DNA of 5,368 bases, from NCBI GenBank assembly GCA_945836355.1, contig CAMALD010000116.1, positions 1-5,368 on the forward strand, given 5' to 3'. Below are positions 1-5,356 of this stretch, in pieces. Below the pieces are notes generated by a model, which did not search any database, was not told the DNA's origin, and saw nothing but the letters and a program-made list of their open reading frames with translations. Every line of letters begins with the position of its first letter. The stretch's first letter is position 1. This DNA comes from an uncultured Lachnospiraceae bacterium (GTDB taxonomy: Bacteria; Bacillota; Clostridia; Lachnospirales; Lachnospiraceae). A program made the translations under genes and the position numbers.

Positions 1-740
1 CGCATGTCAGCTTTCGCTATCCGCGCTCCGAGCAGTATGTGTTAAAGGATATCAATCTGAAGATTTCCTCCGGTGAGCATTTGTCCGTGGTAGGTCTGAA
101 CGGTGCCGGAAAGACCACCTTTATCAAGCTGCTGTGCCGCCTCTATGATGTAACCGAGGGAGAGATTCGGATTGATGGTGTTAACATCAAGGATTATTCC
201 GAGAAAGAGTACCGAAAGCTGTTTGCCGTGGTGTTCCAGGACTTTAAGCTGCTTGCCTTCAGTCTGAAGGAGAATATCGCTTTCGGTGAGGCGGCAGAGG
301 AGGAAGAGATTCGGCGGGTACTGGAGCTGTCGGGCTTTTACGAGGATGCACAGAAGCTTCCCGAGGGGCTGGATACCATGCTGTACAAAAGCTTTGATGA
401 GCATGGAACAGAGCTTTCCGGAGGGCAGCAGCAAAAAACGGCGATTGCCAGGGCGCTGTATCGAAATGCGCCAATCGTGATTCTGGATGAACCAACGGCA
501 GCATTGGACCCGGTAGCGGAGTACGATATCTATTGCCATTTTGATTGTCTGGTAGGGAATAAGACAGCAATCTATATCTCCCACCGTCTGTCCAGCTGCA
601 AGTTCTGTGACCGGATTGCGGTGTTTGCTGACAATACGATAAAGGAATATGGGACTCATGAGGAGCTGGTTCATAAGGAAAACGGAATTTATGCGGAAAT
701 GTTTGCTGCACAGGCGCAGTATTATGTTGACGCAGTCTGA
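1..740 (+). CDS. ABC exporter, C-terminal ATP-binding domain (5' partial)
   Basis: The gene runs in from the left edge. The reading frame is open from the first full codon at position 3, and the upstream residues (HVSFRYPRSEQYVLKDINL) already belong to the ATPase fold, so the GTG at 39 is an internal valine, not the start. All nucleotide-binding elements are visible: A-loop Tyr at 18-20 (FRYP), Walker A GLNGAGKTT at 93-119, Q-loop Gln at 237-239 (VFQDF), signature LSGGQQQ at 414-434, Walker B ILDEP with catalytic Glu at 489-491, D-loop AALD, and switch His at 582-584 (ISHRL). The linear order and the sequence around the Q-loop are typical of exporter half-transporters, in which about 300 residues of membrane domain precede this domain; that part would lie outside the window. 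ATP hydrolysis would drive export at the cytoplasmic membrane. The substrate cannot be told from this domain. The gene stops at TGA 738-740 and converges on the GH43 gene. A stand-alone ATPase is possible but less likely. Confidence 0.93.
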   Translation, partial: HVSFRYPRSEQYVLKDINLKISSGEHLSVVGLNGAGKTTFIKLLCRLYDVTEGEIRIDGVNIKDYSEKEYRKLFAVVFQDFKLLAFSLKENIAFGEAAEEEEIRRVLELSGFYEDAQKLPEGLDTMLYKSFDEHGTELSGGQQQKTAIARALYRNAPIVILDEPTAALDPVAEYDIYCHFDCLVGNKTAIYISHRLSSCKFCDRIAVFADNTIKEYGTHEELVHKENGIYAEMFAAQAQYYVDAV

Positions 741-845
741 AGCTTCCTGTCGGTGAATTATAGTAAAGACAGATTGATAACCGGTCAAAGCGCAGCGGAT
801 GAAAAAAGATATTGTCAGAGCCTTTTAAAAAATGTGAATGTGACA
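741..845. other. Convergent intergenic spacer, no gene seen
   Basis: This lies between the stop of the ABC gene and the hairpin at 846-874. I see no reading frame with a ribosome binding site and no strong terminator of its own for the ABC gene. A 10-base direct repeat, ATATTGTCAG, occurs at 809-818 and again at 875-884, just across the hairpin; the second copy overlaps the last codon of the GH43 gene. The repeat may be chance. Confidence 0.5.
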
Positions 846-874
846 GGTCCCGGCAGAAGCAGACTGCCGGGACC
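846..874. terminator. Likely shared terminator hairpin of convergent genes
   Basis: There is a perfect 11-bp GC-rich inverted repeat: GGTCCCGGCAG at 846-856 and CTGCCGGGACC at 864-874, with a 7-base loop. It begins 6 bases beyond the GH43 stop codon on the minus strand and 105 bases beyond the ABC stop on the plus strand. That position between converging genes suggests termination in one or both directions. Neither side has a good U-tract directly after the stem. On the minus strand a T-rich stretch (ATTTTTT) appears only about 11 bases later; on the plus strand only ATATTGT follows. It could instead act as a 3' mRNA-stabilising hairpin. Confidence 0.6.
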
Positions 875-880
875 ATATTG

Positions 881-2371
881 TCAGCAGGTATAAATGAATT
901 CGCCAAATGTTGCTGTGCCGCCGGTCTGCTCGGTCGCAAAATAGGTCAGTGCAAACCGGTATCCGGTGAAATGCTCCAGCATGAATCGCATCGTTTTGGC
1001 TACAGGTGCTTTCTGCCAGCCATTTCCCACATCATAGTAGAAGGTTGCCTGGTCGAGGGTGTCGGAGAACTCGGCATGAATCTTGAATCTGGCAACAGGC
1101 TCGGATATTTTTGCGAGCACGGTTACCTTGTCCTCCTCTGCTTTGGACGGCTTTTCCATATAGACAATGCTGTATCCTTCTGCCTCCGCACGCAGTCCGA
1201 TAAAGCCGTACAGGTATTGGAGCGCGGTCAGCCCGGCGTAATCCCCCTTCTTCAGCTTCTCACCGTACACCGTTATTTCAGCGTCACAGGACGGCTCACA
1301 CATTCTCTGGGTAAGGGAGTTTTTCGCCTGTGTCGGATCTGTGCAGAGCTTATCGGAGGTGAGAGAATAGGTGCCTGCCTCTGTATTCCTAGTAATCAGC
1401 TCCAAGGTTGGCTCATGATTGAACTGCCATAGATTGCGGAAGCCAAAGCAGGAATCCTTAAGCACGATTTCCTTAAAATCATCGCTGCCGACAAGCTGGT
1501 GAAAGTCGCTCTCACCGTATACACTTCGCTCTTCGGCTAATTTGCCATTGTTTCCGATGACCGGCCGCAGGTTGTCCCAGTGAAGTGGGATGAGATAAGG
1601 GATTCTGCCGCTGCCGCCCCTGTCCTGAAAGAGTATAGCGTACCAGTCCCCGTCCGGGGTATCAATGATGGCACCCTGCGCAATGCCTGCGTTCCGGTAG
1701 CCGCCATCATCGCAAAATACATCACCGCCGGTAAACTCGCCGTCCAGCGAATCGGACATAAAGCAGGCTTCTGTTCTGAACCATTTTCCTTCAAGGGAGT
1801 GGATAAAGAACAGGTAGTACATTCCGTTTATCTTGTAGAAATGAGTTCCTTCAAAGCCAAGGCCGTTCTTCGCCTCATCCCTGATTACCATCTTGTGGAA
1901 GCCACCTTCCTTAGGACCGGAAAGCTTCTCGTCCAGCTCGGTGACATAGATTTCCCGGTTGCCATAGGCAATGTAAACCCTTCCGTCATCATCAAACAAT
2001 AGGGAGCTGTCATGATAAAAGCCCTTGATTTCCTTTCTTTCCCAGGCGCCATAGATATCCTGTGAAGTGAAAAGATATGTCTTGTGGGTGTCATTTGCGA
2101 CAAAGCATATATAGAAGGTGCCCTTGTGGTAGCGGAAGCTTGCAGCCCACATGCCCGCGCCGTATATATTGCCGTCCTCAAGCTTTTGAGCAGGGGTGCT
2201 GTCCAGCCGGTCATATACATAGGTGGCGTGATCCCAGTGGACCAGGTCGGTTGAACGAAGAATCTCACATCCCGGCATAAAGTACATGGATGTGCTGAGC
2301 ATATAATAGGTATCCTCCACCCTGATAATGTCTACATCAGGAAAATCAATGTTTAATAGTGGTTTATTCAT
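881..2371 (-). CDS. GH43-family beta-xylosidase / alpha-L-arabinofuranosidase-like enzyme
   Basis: This 496-residue protein has the GH43 two-domain layout. An N-terminal five-bladed propeller covers about residues 5-300. A C-terminal beta-sandwich of the XynB C-terminal type covers about 308-496 and starts near LWQFNHEP. The family triad can be placed: general base Asp12 (FPDVDIIRVEDTYYM), pKa-modulating Asp121 (HDSSLLFDDDG) and general acid Glu174 (GFEGTHFYKI). QGAIIDTPDGDWY and GRIPYL (about 232-260) are also family-typical. GH43 enzymes invert at the anomeric carbon and release xylose or arabinose from xylo- or arabino-oligosaccharides; which one cannot be decided here, nor the subfamily. 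There is no signal peptide, so it should act in the cytoplasm on imported oligosaccharides. The start is ATG 2369-2371, preceded by AAAGGAG with a 6-base spacer. An in-frame ATG ten codons upstream (2399-2401) lacks a binding site and sits in the promoter. It is transcribed divergently from the adjacent AraC gene, probably alone. Confidence 0.92.
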   Translation of the reverse strand: MNKPLLNIDFPDVDIIRVEDTYYMLSTSMYFMPGCEILRSTDLVHWDHATYVYDRLDSTPAQKLEDGNIYGAGMWAASFRYHKGTFYICFVANDTHKTYLFTSQDIYGAWERKEIKGFYHDSSLLFDDDGRVYIAYGNREIYVTELDEKLSGPKEGGFHKMVIRDEAKNGLGFEGTHFYKINGMYYLFFIHSLEGKWFRTEACFMSDSLDGEFTGGDVFCDDGGYRNAGIAQGAIIDTPDGDWYAILFQDRGGSGRIPYLIPLHWDNLRPVIGNNGKLAEERSVYGESDFHQLVGSDDFKEIVLKDSCFGFRNLWQFNHEPTLELITRNTEAGTYSLTSDKLCTDPTQAKNSLTQRMCEPSCDAEITVYGEKLKKGDYAGLTALQYLYGFIGLRAEAEGYSIVYMEKPSKAEEDKVTVLAKISEPVARFKIHAEFSDTLDQATFYYDVGNGWQKAPVAKTMRFMLEHFTGYRFALTYFATEQTGGTATFGEFIYTC

Positions 2372-2377
2372 TGCAAT

Positions 2378-2384
2378 CTCCTTT
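2378..2384 (-). promoter_or_regulatory. Ribosome binding site of the GH43 gene
   Basis: On the minus strand AAAGGAG lies 6 bases before the ATG at 2369-2371. It decides the start in favour of MNKPLLNIDF over the ATG at 2399-2401, which has only AT-rich promoter sequence before it. Confidence 0.85.
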
Positions 2385-2409
2385 CTAATTCCGGTTACCA
2401 TATTCTAAT

Positions 2410-2439
2410 ATTATATATCTATTGAAATGCCGCAAACAA
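2410..2439 (-). promoter_or_regulatory. Sigma-A-type promoter for the GH43 gene
   Basis: Read on the minus strand there is a consensus -10 box TATAAT (2415 to 2410) and a weak -35 box TTGTTT (2439 to 2434), 18 bases apart. The predicted transcript would start near 2403 and give a leader of about 32 bases to the ATG at 2371. The weak -35 box fits a promoter that needs an activator, as expected beside an AraC-family regulator. It overlaps the plus-strand promoter at 2422-2450. Confidence 0.6.
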
Positions 2440-2450
2440 TAACATATAAT
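2422..2450 (+). promoter_or_regulatory. Sigma-A-type promoter for the AraC-family regulator gene
   Basis: TTGAAA at 2422-2427 (5 of 6 to TTGACA), a 17-base spacer, and a perfect TATAAT at 2445-2450. The predicted start near 2457 gives a leader of about 37 bases. It matches consensus better than the facing GH43 promoter, which suggests steady basal expression of the regulator. Confidence 0.7.
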
Positions 2451-2480
2451 ATTCTCATACTGACAAATCATCTGATAACA

Positions 2481-2486
2481 GAGGAG
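2481..2486 (+). promoter_or_regulatory. Ribosome binding site of the AraC-family gene
   Basis: GAGGAG lies 7 bases before the ATG at 2494-2496. It supports this start over the second in-frame ATG four codons later, which has no comparable site. Confidence 0.8.
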
Positions 2487-2493
2487 AGATAAG

Positions 2494-3285
2494 ATGGAGC
2501 TTCATATGATTGGGCTTAACATAAAGCACGACCGGCATTTTGCGGTAGACAGACCGGAGGGTTCCGGGGATAACCTGCTTTTGATATTCAAGACGGAGGC
2601 TCTCGTATATCAAGATGGGAAGGAAATCCATGTTTTTCCTAACAGCTGTATCATCTACCGGAAAAAATCTCCACAGCTTTACTCTGCCTGTGCGCAGACA
2701 TACTGCAATCATTTTCTTCATTTTGACAGTGGTGGGGATTCGGTATTTTCTGAGCTTGGTCTGCCCGTGGATACTCCGTTTAATCTGCAGAACATTGAAG
2801 AAATCGAAACCATTCTCCGGCTCATCAGCCGGGAACAGATTTCGACCTCCCCGCTCAGGGAGTCGAACGTCGGTCTTCTGCTTCCATTGCTGTTCAGCAA
2901 AATAGCGGAGAATCAAACGGAATATCATTCAATGGAATATGCTTGCAGACACCGGGAGGAATTGACACAGCTTCGTTCCGAAATCTACAGTACTCCCCGC
3001 AAGTATAACTCTGTCCGGGAGCTGGCAGCTGCGGTCAACTTAAGCCTCTCCTATTTTCAGGCATTATACAGTGCATATTTTGGCGTGAGCTGCTATGATG
3101 ATCTGCTTGCGGCGAAAATTGCAAGCGGCAAAGGCTTTCTGGCTAACAGTAATCTTTCGGTGAAGGAGATTGCCTTTCTCTGCGGATACGAAAATGATAC
3201 CTGTTTTATGCGGTGCTTTAAAAAGCGAATCGGGCTGACACCGTCCGAATACAGGCACAGGCTGCTGAAGGAATACTCCATGTGA
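2494..3285 (+). CDS. AraC-family transcriptional regulator
   Basis: This 263-residue protein has the usual AraC/XylS length and layout. An N-terminal region of about 1-110 looks like a cupin-type ligand-sensing domain, with alternating short strands and a proline/aspartate-rich turn near VFPNSCIIYRKKSPQL. A helical linker of about 120-165 follows. The C-terminal DNA-binding domain of about 170-257 has two helix-turn-helix units. The first is around SVRELAAAVNLSLSYFQALY (173-192). The second is around KEIAFLCGYENDTCFMRCF (224-242), ending in the family signature FKKRIGLTPSEYR. It should bind DNA in the cytoplasm in response to a small molecule, probably a sugar. Divergent placement against the GH43 gene, with overlapping promoters, makes that gene the obvious target, and autoregulation is likely. 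It has eight cysteines (52, 66, 71, 151, 200, 230, 237, 241), which is more than usual. The ligand cannot be named. A good terminator follows 60 bases after the stop. Confidence 0.92.
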   Translation: MELHMIGLNIKHDRHFAVDRPEGSGDNLLLIFKTEALVYQDGKEIHVFPNSCIIYRKKSPQLYSACAQTYCNHFLHFDSGGDSVFSELGLPVDTPFNLQNIEEIETILRLISREQISTSPLRESNVGLLLPLLFSKIAENQTEYHSMEYACRHREELTQLRSEIYSTPRKYNSVRELAAAVNLSLSYFQALYSAYFGVSCYDDLLAAKIASGKGFLANSNLSVKEIAFLCGYENDTCFMRCFKKRIGLTPSEYRHRLLKEYSM

Positions 3286-3337
3286 AGGGGCTGTTATGCC
3301 TCCTTGAAAACCCGATTCGCCAAGACGGAACGAATCG

Positions 3338-3382
3338 AAAAAAGGGACGATATGCTAAGGGGTTAGTGTATCGTCTTTTTTT
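3338..3382 (+). terminator. Intrinsic terminator of the AraC-family gene
   Basis: The stem pairs GACGATA (3346-3352) with TATCGTC (3369-3375), continues through two G-U wobbles, then CTAA (3355-3358) with TTAG (3363-3366), around a GGGG loop (3359-3362). Seven Ts follow at 3376-3382, and an A-run at 3338-3343 can extend the stem. The wobble pairs form only in the plus-strand transcript, so the terminator is directional and ends the regulator's message. Confidence 0.9.
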
Positions 3383-3400
3383 GTGCCTGTTTTAAGGAGT

Positions 3401-3429
3401 TCGGCAGTTTTCCTATTTTTTACTATCAT
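3401..3429 (+). promoter_or_regulatory. Candidate promoter of the nucleotidase gene
   Basis: TCGGCA at 3401-3406 (4 of 6 to TTGACA), a 17-base spacer and TATCAT at 3424-3429 (5 of 6 to TATAAT) form the best sigma-A-like pair I found in the gap. The start would be near 3436, giving a leader of about 120 bases. The -10 box falls inside the left arm of the inverted repeat 3422-3448, which would suit repressor control. This is a modest match, and a weaker alternative -10 (GATAGT, 3443-3448) exists. Confidence 0.35.
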
Positions 3430-3448
3430 TTTACAAGGGGATGATAGT
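3422..3448. repeat. Inverted repeat at the candidate nucleotidase promoter
   Basis: ACTATCAT (3422-3429) and ATGATAGT (3441-3448) form a perfect 8-bp inverted repeat with an 11-base gap. Only TTT follows, so terminator function is weak. Overlap with the candidate -10 box favours an operator. Confidence 0.45.
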
Positions 3449-3484
3449 TTTCATTACATGCGCATGTTATGCTTGTTTTGCAAA

Positions 3485-3509
3485 GCCGGTCTGCGGGGCG
3501 CAGAACGGC
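3485..3509 (+). ncRNA. Strong leader hairpin before the nucleotidase gene
   Basis: GCCG (3485-3488) pairs with CGGC (3506-3509) and TCTGCG (3490-3495) with CGCAGA (3499-3504), leaving one G-A mismatch and a GGG loop. It has no following U-tract, so it is probably not a terminator. It is a leader RNA structure of unknown role, not a recognised RNA family. Confidence 0.45.
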
Positions 3510-3546
3510 GGCAACGAAGTGCTTCCATCGATGTGGCACTTCAGAT

Positions 3547-3552
3547 AGGAGG
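3547..3552 (+). promoter_or_regulatory. Consensus ribosome binding site of the nucleotidase gene
   Basis: A perfect AGGAGG lies 5 bases before the ATG at 3558-3560 and 4 bases after the hairpin 3516-3542, so folding of that hairpin could affect ribosome access. Confidence 0.9.
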
Positions 3553-3557
3553 ATGAA

Positions 3558-5303
3558 ATGAAAAAGAAAAACAGAGCATTTGCATTGCTTCTCGGAGTCT
3601 GTCTTGGCGCCGGCTTACTTCCCGGCAGTCAGATTAGGGCAGCGGAAAACACAAATGTGCCGGAAGCAGGGAAGGGTGACATTGTCATAATTCATACGAA
3701 TGACAGTCACAGCAGAGTTGACACGAACATGGGCATGGCCGGTGTTGCAGCTTTGAAGGAATACTATGAGGCGACGGGCGCACAGGTGCTGCTGGCAGAT
3801 GCAGGTGATACCCTGCACGGACTGCCTTTTGCCACGGTGGAGGAAGGCAGCAGCGTGGTGGATGTCATGAATCTGGCGGGTTATGATGTCATGACGCCGG
3901 GAAACCATGATTTCAATTATGGCTCAGAACACTTGCTGGAGCTGCGCGAGGAGATGGAATTTGAGCTGCTGGCTGCCAATGTAAAAAATGCAGAGGACGG
4001 AACAGACTTTGTCAGCCCGTACACAATACTCGAGAGGGATGGTGTAACCCTTGGTTTCTTTGGTCTGGTAACGGAGGAGACCACCTTCAAGACCAACCCG
4101 GAGAATATCGAAACGCTGCAGTTTACAGACCCGGTAGCAGCGGCAGAAGAAATGGTTTCTTATCTGCAGGACAGAGGGGTGGACTATATTATTGCAGTCA
4201 CACATCTTGGGACGGATGCATCCAGTGAGGTGACTAGCGAGCTGGTTGCAAAAAATGTGGATGGTATTGATCTGATCATTGACGGGCACAGCCATACGGC
4301 GTATGAGAAGGGCTGCCCTGTTGGAGATACCCTGATTGTCAGCACCGGTGAATACATGAATGCCGTCGGAGTGGTGGTAATCAGCGATGATGAGCTTTCC
4401 GGGACACTGGTTACTGCGGAGGATTTTCCTCAGAAGGACGAAGAAACCCTGGCGCTGATTGCTGATATCAATATGAGACAGGAAGAAATACTCTCCGAGG
4501 TGGTCGGAACGACTGCGGTCACTCTGGATGGAGAGCGTCAGACAAACCGTACCGGGGAGACAAACCTCGGAAATCTGACCGCCGATGCAATGCGCTATGC
4601 AACCGGTGCAGACGTAGCCATTACCAATGGGGGAGGCATACGTGCAACGATTGTAGCCGGTGATATTACAAGAAGAGATCTGGTAACGGTATTTCCGTTC
4701 GGCAATTATGTTGTGACGAAGGAACTGACCGGCGCTGAGCTGCTGCAGGCATTGGAAAACGGGGTCAAGGCGTATCCGGAGAGCTTGGGAGGCTTTCCGC
4801 AGGTGTCCGGTATCAGCTTTACCTTTGATGCTGCAAAGCCGGCGGGTGAGCGCGTTACCGGCGCTATGGTAAATGGCAGTACGCTTGACCGGGAGGCAGT
4901 ATATCTGGTAGCAACAAATAATTTTCTTGCAGCAGGTGGGGATGAATATACCGTATTTGCTGATAAGCCGGTGCTTAATGAATATGCTTCGTTGGAGGAG
5001 GTTGTACTGACCTATCTTCAGGAGGTGGGAGAGATTCCACAGACAGAGGGAAGAATCACGGCAGAGACAACGGAAGCTGCTGAAAAAGAGACGGAGGTCC
5101 CGGAGCCGGAAAAAGAAGATACCGATAAGAACAAGGAGGAGGCTTCCGATTGGTATACCGTAGTCAGGGGAGATTACTTAAGAAAAATTGCTGTGAAATT
5201 CTATGGAGCAGAATCGCTCTGGAAAAAGATTTATGAGGCAAATAAGGATAAGATTCAGAATCCGGATCTGATCTATGCGGGCATGAGATTACTGATTCCG
5301 TAA
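3558..5303 (+). CDS. Secreted 5'-nucleotidase-family metallophosphoesterase with C-terminal LysM domain
   Basis: This 581-residue protein is built of four parts. A signal peptide covers residues 1-28 (MKKKNR, hydrophobic core, then IRA before AEN). A calcineurin-like metallophosphoesterase domain spans about 40-290. A 5'-nucleotidase C-terminal domain spans about 315-500. A charged Glu/Lys/Thr linker (about 501-531) leads to one LysM domain (about 532-581). Predicted metal ligands are Asp49 and His51 (HTNDSHS), Asp84 (DAGDTLHG), Asn116 (GNHDFN), His216 (VTHLG), and His244/His246 (DGHSHT). The substrate domain shows GETNLGNL, NGGGIR, FPFGNYV and AAGGDEY; Phe456 and Asp462 match the spacing of nucleoside-binding residues in UshA-like enzymes. 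The family hydrolyses nucleoside 5'-phosphates, nucleotide sugars or similar diesters outside the cell; the exact substrate is open. There is no LPXTG or membrane anchor, so LysM probably holds it to the wall. Asn120 stands where UshA has the catalytic-dyad Asp. It has its own leader and looks monocistronic. Confidence 0.93.
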   Translation: MKKKNRAFALLLGVCLGAGLLPGSQIRAAENTNVPEAGKGDIVIIHTNDSHSRVDTNMGMAGVAALKEYYEATGAQVLLADAGDTLHGLPFATVEEGSSVVDVMNLAGYDVMTPGNHDFNYGSEHLLELREEMEFELLAANVKNAEDGTDFVSPYTILERDGVTLGFFGLVTEETTFKTNPENIETLQFTDPVAAAEEMVSYLQDRGVDYIIAVTHLGTDASSEVTSELVAKNVDGIDLIIDGHSHTAYEKGCPVGDTLIVSTGEYMNAVGVVVISDDELSGTLVTAEDFPQKDEETLALIADINMRQEEILSEVVGTTAVTLDGERQTNRTGETNLGNLTADAMRYATGADVAITNGGGIRATIVAGDITRRDLVTVFPFGNYVVTKELTGAELLQALENGVKAYPESLGGFPQVSGISFTFDAAKPAGERVTGAMVNGSTLDREAVYLVATNNFLAAGGDEYTVFADKPVLNEYASLEEVVLTYLQEVGEIPQTEGRITAETTEAAEKETEVPEPEKEDTDKNKEEASDWYTVVRGDYLRKIAVKFYGAESLWKKIYEANKDKIQNPDLIYAGMRLLIP

Positions 5304-5326
5304 GAGAATGCCGGGGCAGACAAATC

Positions 5327-5356
5327 GCATCCGGGCTCGCGAAGGTCTCTGGATGC
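5327..5356 (+). terminator. Possible hairpin after the nucleotidase gene
   Basis: GCATCC (5327-5332) can pair with GGATGC (5351-5356) over an 18-base loop, and GAATGC (5306-5311) can alternatively pair with GCATTC (5355-5360). No T-run follows before the window ends, so this is only a weak terminator candidate; the real one may lie just beyond the edge. Confidence 0.25.

Larger units (their letters stand above)
2407..2453. repeat. Mirror-image inverted repeats spanning the divergent promoters
   Basis: A 10-bp inverted repeat, AATATTATAT at 2407-2416 and ATATAATATT at 2444-2453, embeds the two -10 boxes. Nested inside is TATTG at 2420-2424 and CAATA at 2437-2441, 12 bases apart and centred within half a base of the outer repeat. 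The inner pair could be an operator half-site pair. AraC-family proteins more often bind direct repeats, so this assignment is uncertain, and AT-richness makes part of the outer repeat likely by chance. Confidence 0.45.
3383..3546 (+). promoter_or_regulatory. Structured upstream/leader region of the nucleotidase gene
   Basis: No reading frame with a ribosome binding site is present. The region holds four successive inverted repeats: 3422-3429 with 3441-3448 (ACTATCAT/ATGATAGT); a 12-bp palindrome ACATGCGCATGT at 3456-3467, which extends to 18 bp with one mismatched pair; 3485-3495 with 3499-3509 (10 pairs around one G-A mismatch, GGG loop); and 3516-3522 with 3536-3542 (GAAGTGC/GCACTTC). The last ends 4 bases before the ribosome binding site. 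I do not recognise a known riboswitch class. The repeats nearest the gene would lie in the mRNA leader; those further upstream may be operators. Confidence 0.5.

Noticed and set aside
39..41. GTG at 39 as the start of the ABC gene
   Set aside because: The frame is open to the window edge, and the upstream codons encode the conserved A-loop region of the ATPase domain, so the gene begins outside the window.
42..1432. Long open frames opposite the ABC gene and inside the GH43 gene (42-788 minus, 259-939 minus, 812-1432 plus)
   Set aside because: They are complementary to well-supported genes, lack ribosome binding sites, and their translations show no recognisable domain; they follow from the base composition of the real genes.
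2372..2401. Upstream in-frame ATG (2399-2401) as the GH43 start
   Set aside because: It has no ribosome binding site, lies at about the predicted transcription start, and adds ten residues not typical of the family; ATG 2369-2371 has AAAGGAG at 6 bases.
2422..2438. Catabolite-repression (cre) site in the GH43/AraC control region
   Set aside because: The central CG and the flanking bases do not align with the cre consensus; only the outer TG and CA agree.
3421..3546. Known riboswitch (for example cyclic-di-GMP-I, because of the GCAAAGCC word at 3480-3487, or purine)
   Set aside because: The remaining conserved blocks of those families are absent, and the pairing seen does not follow their architectures.
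3286..3557. Small protein gene in the gap between the regulator and the nucleotidase
   Set aside because: The ATG codons present either run into stops within a few codons or lie within terminator or hairpin sequence without a ribosome binding site.
3591..3605. Lipoprotein signal around Cys15 of the nucleotidase
   Set aside because: The residues before the cysteine are LGV, so Val sits at -1 where Gly, Ala or Ser is required, and an ordinary signal-peptidase site follows near residue 28.
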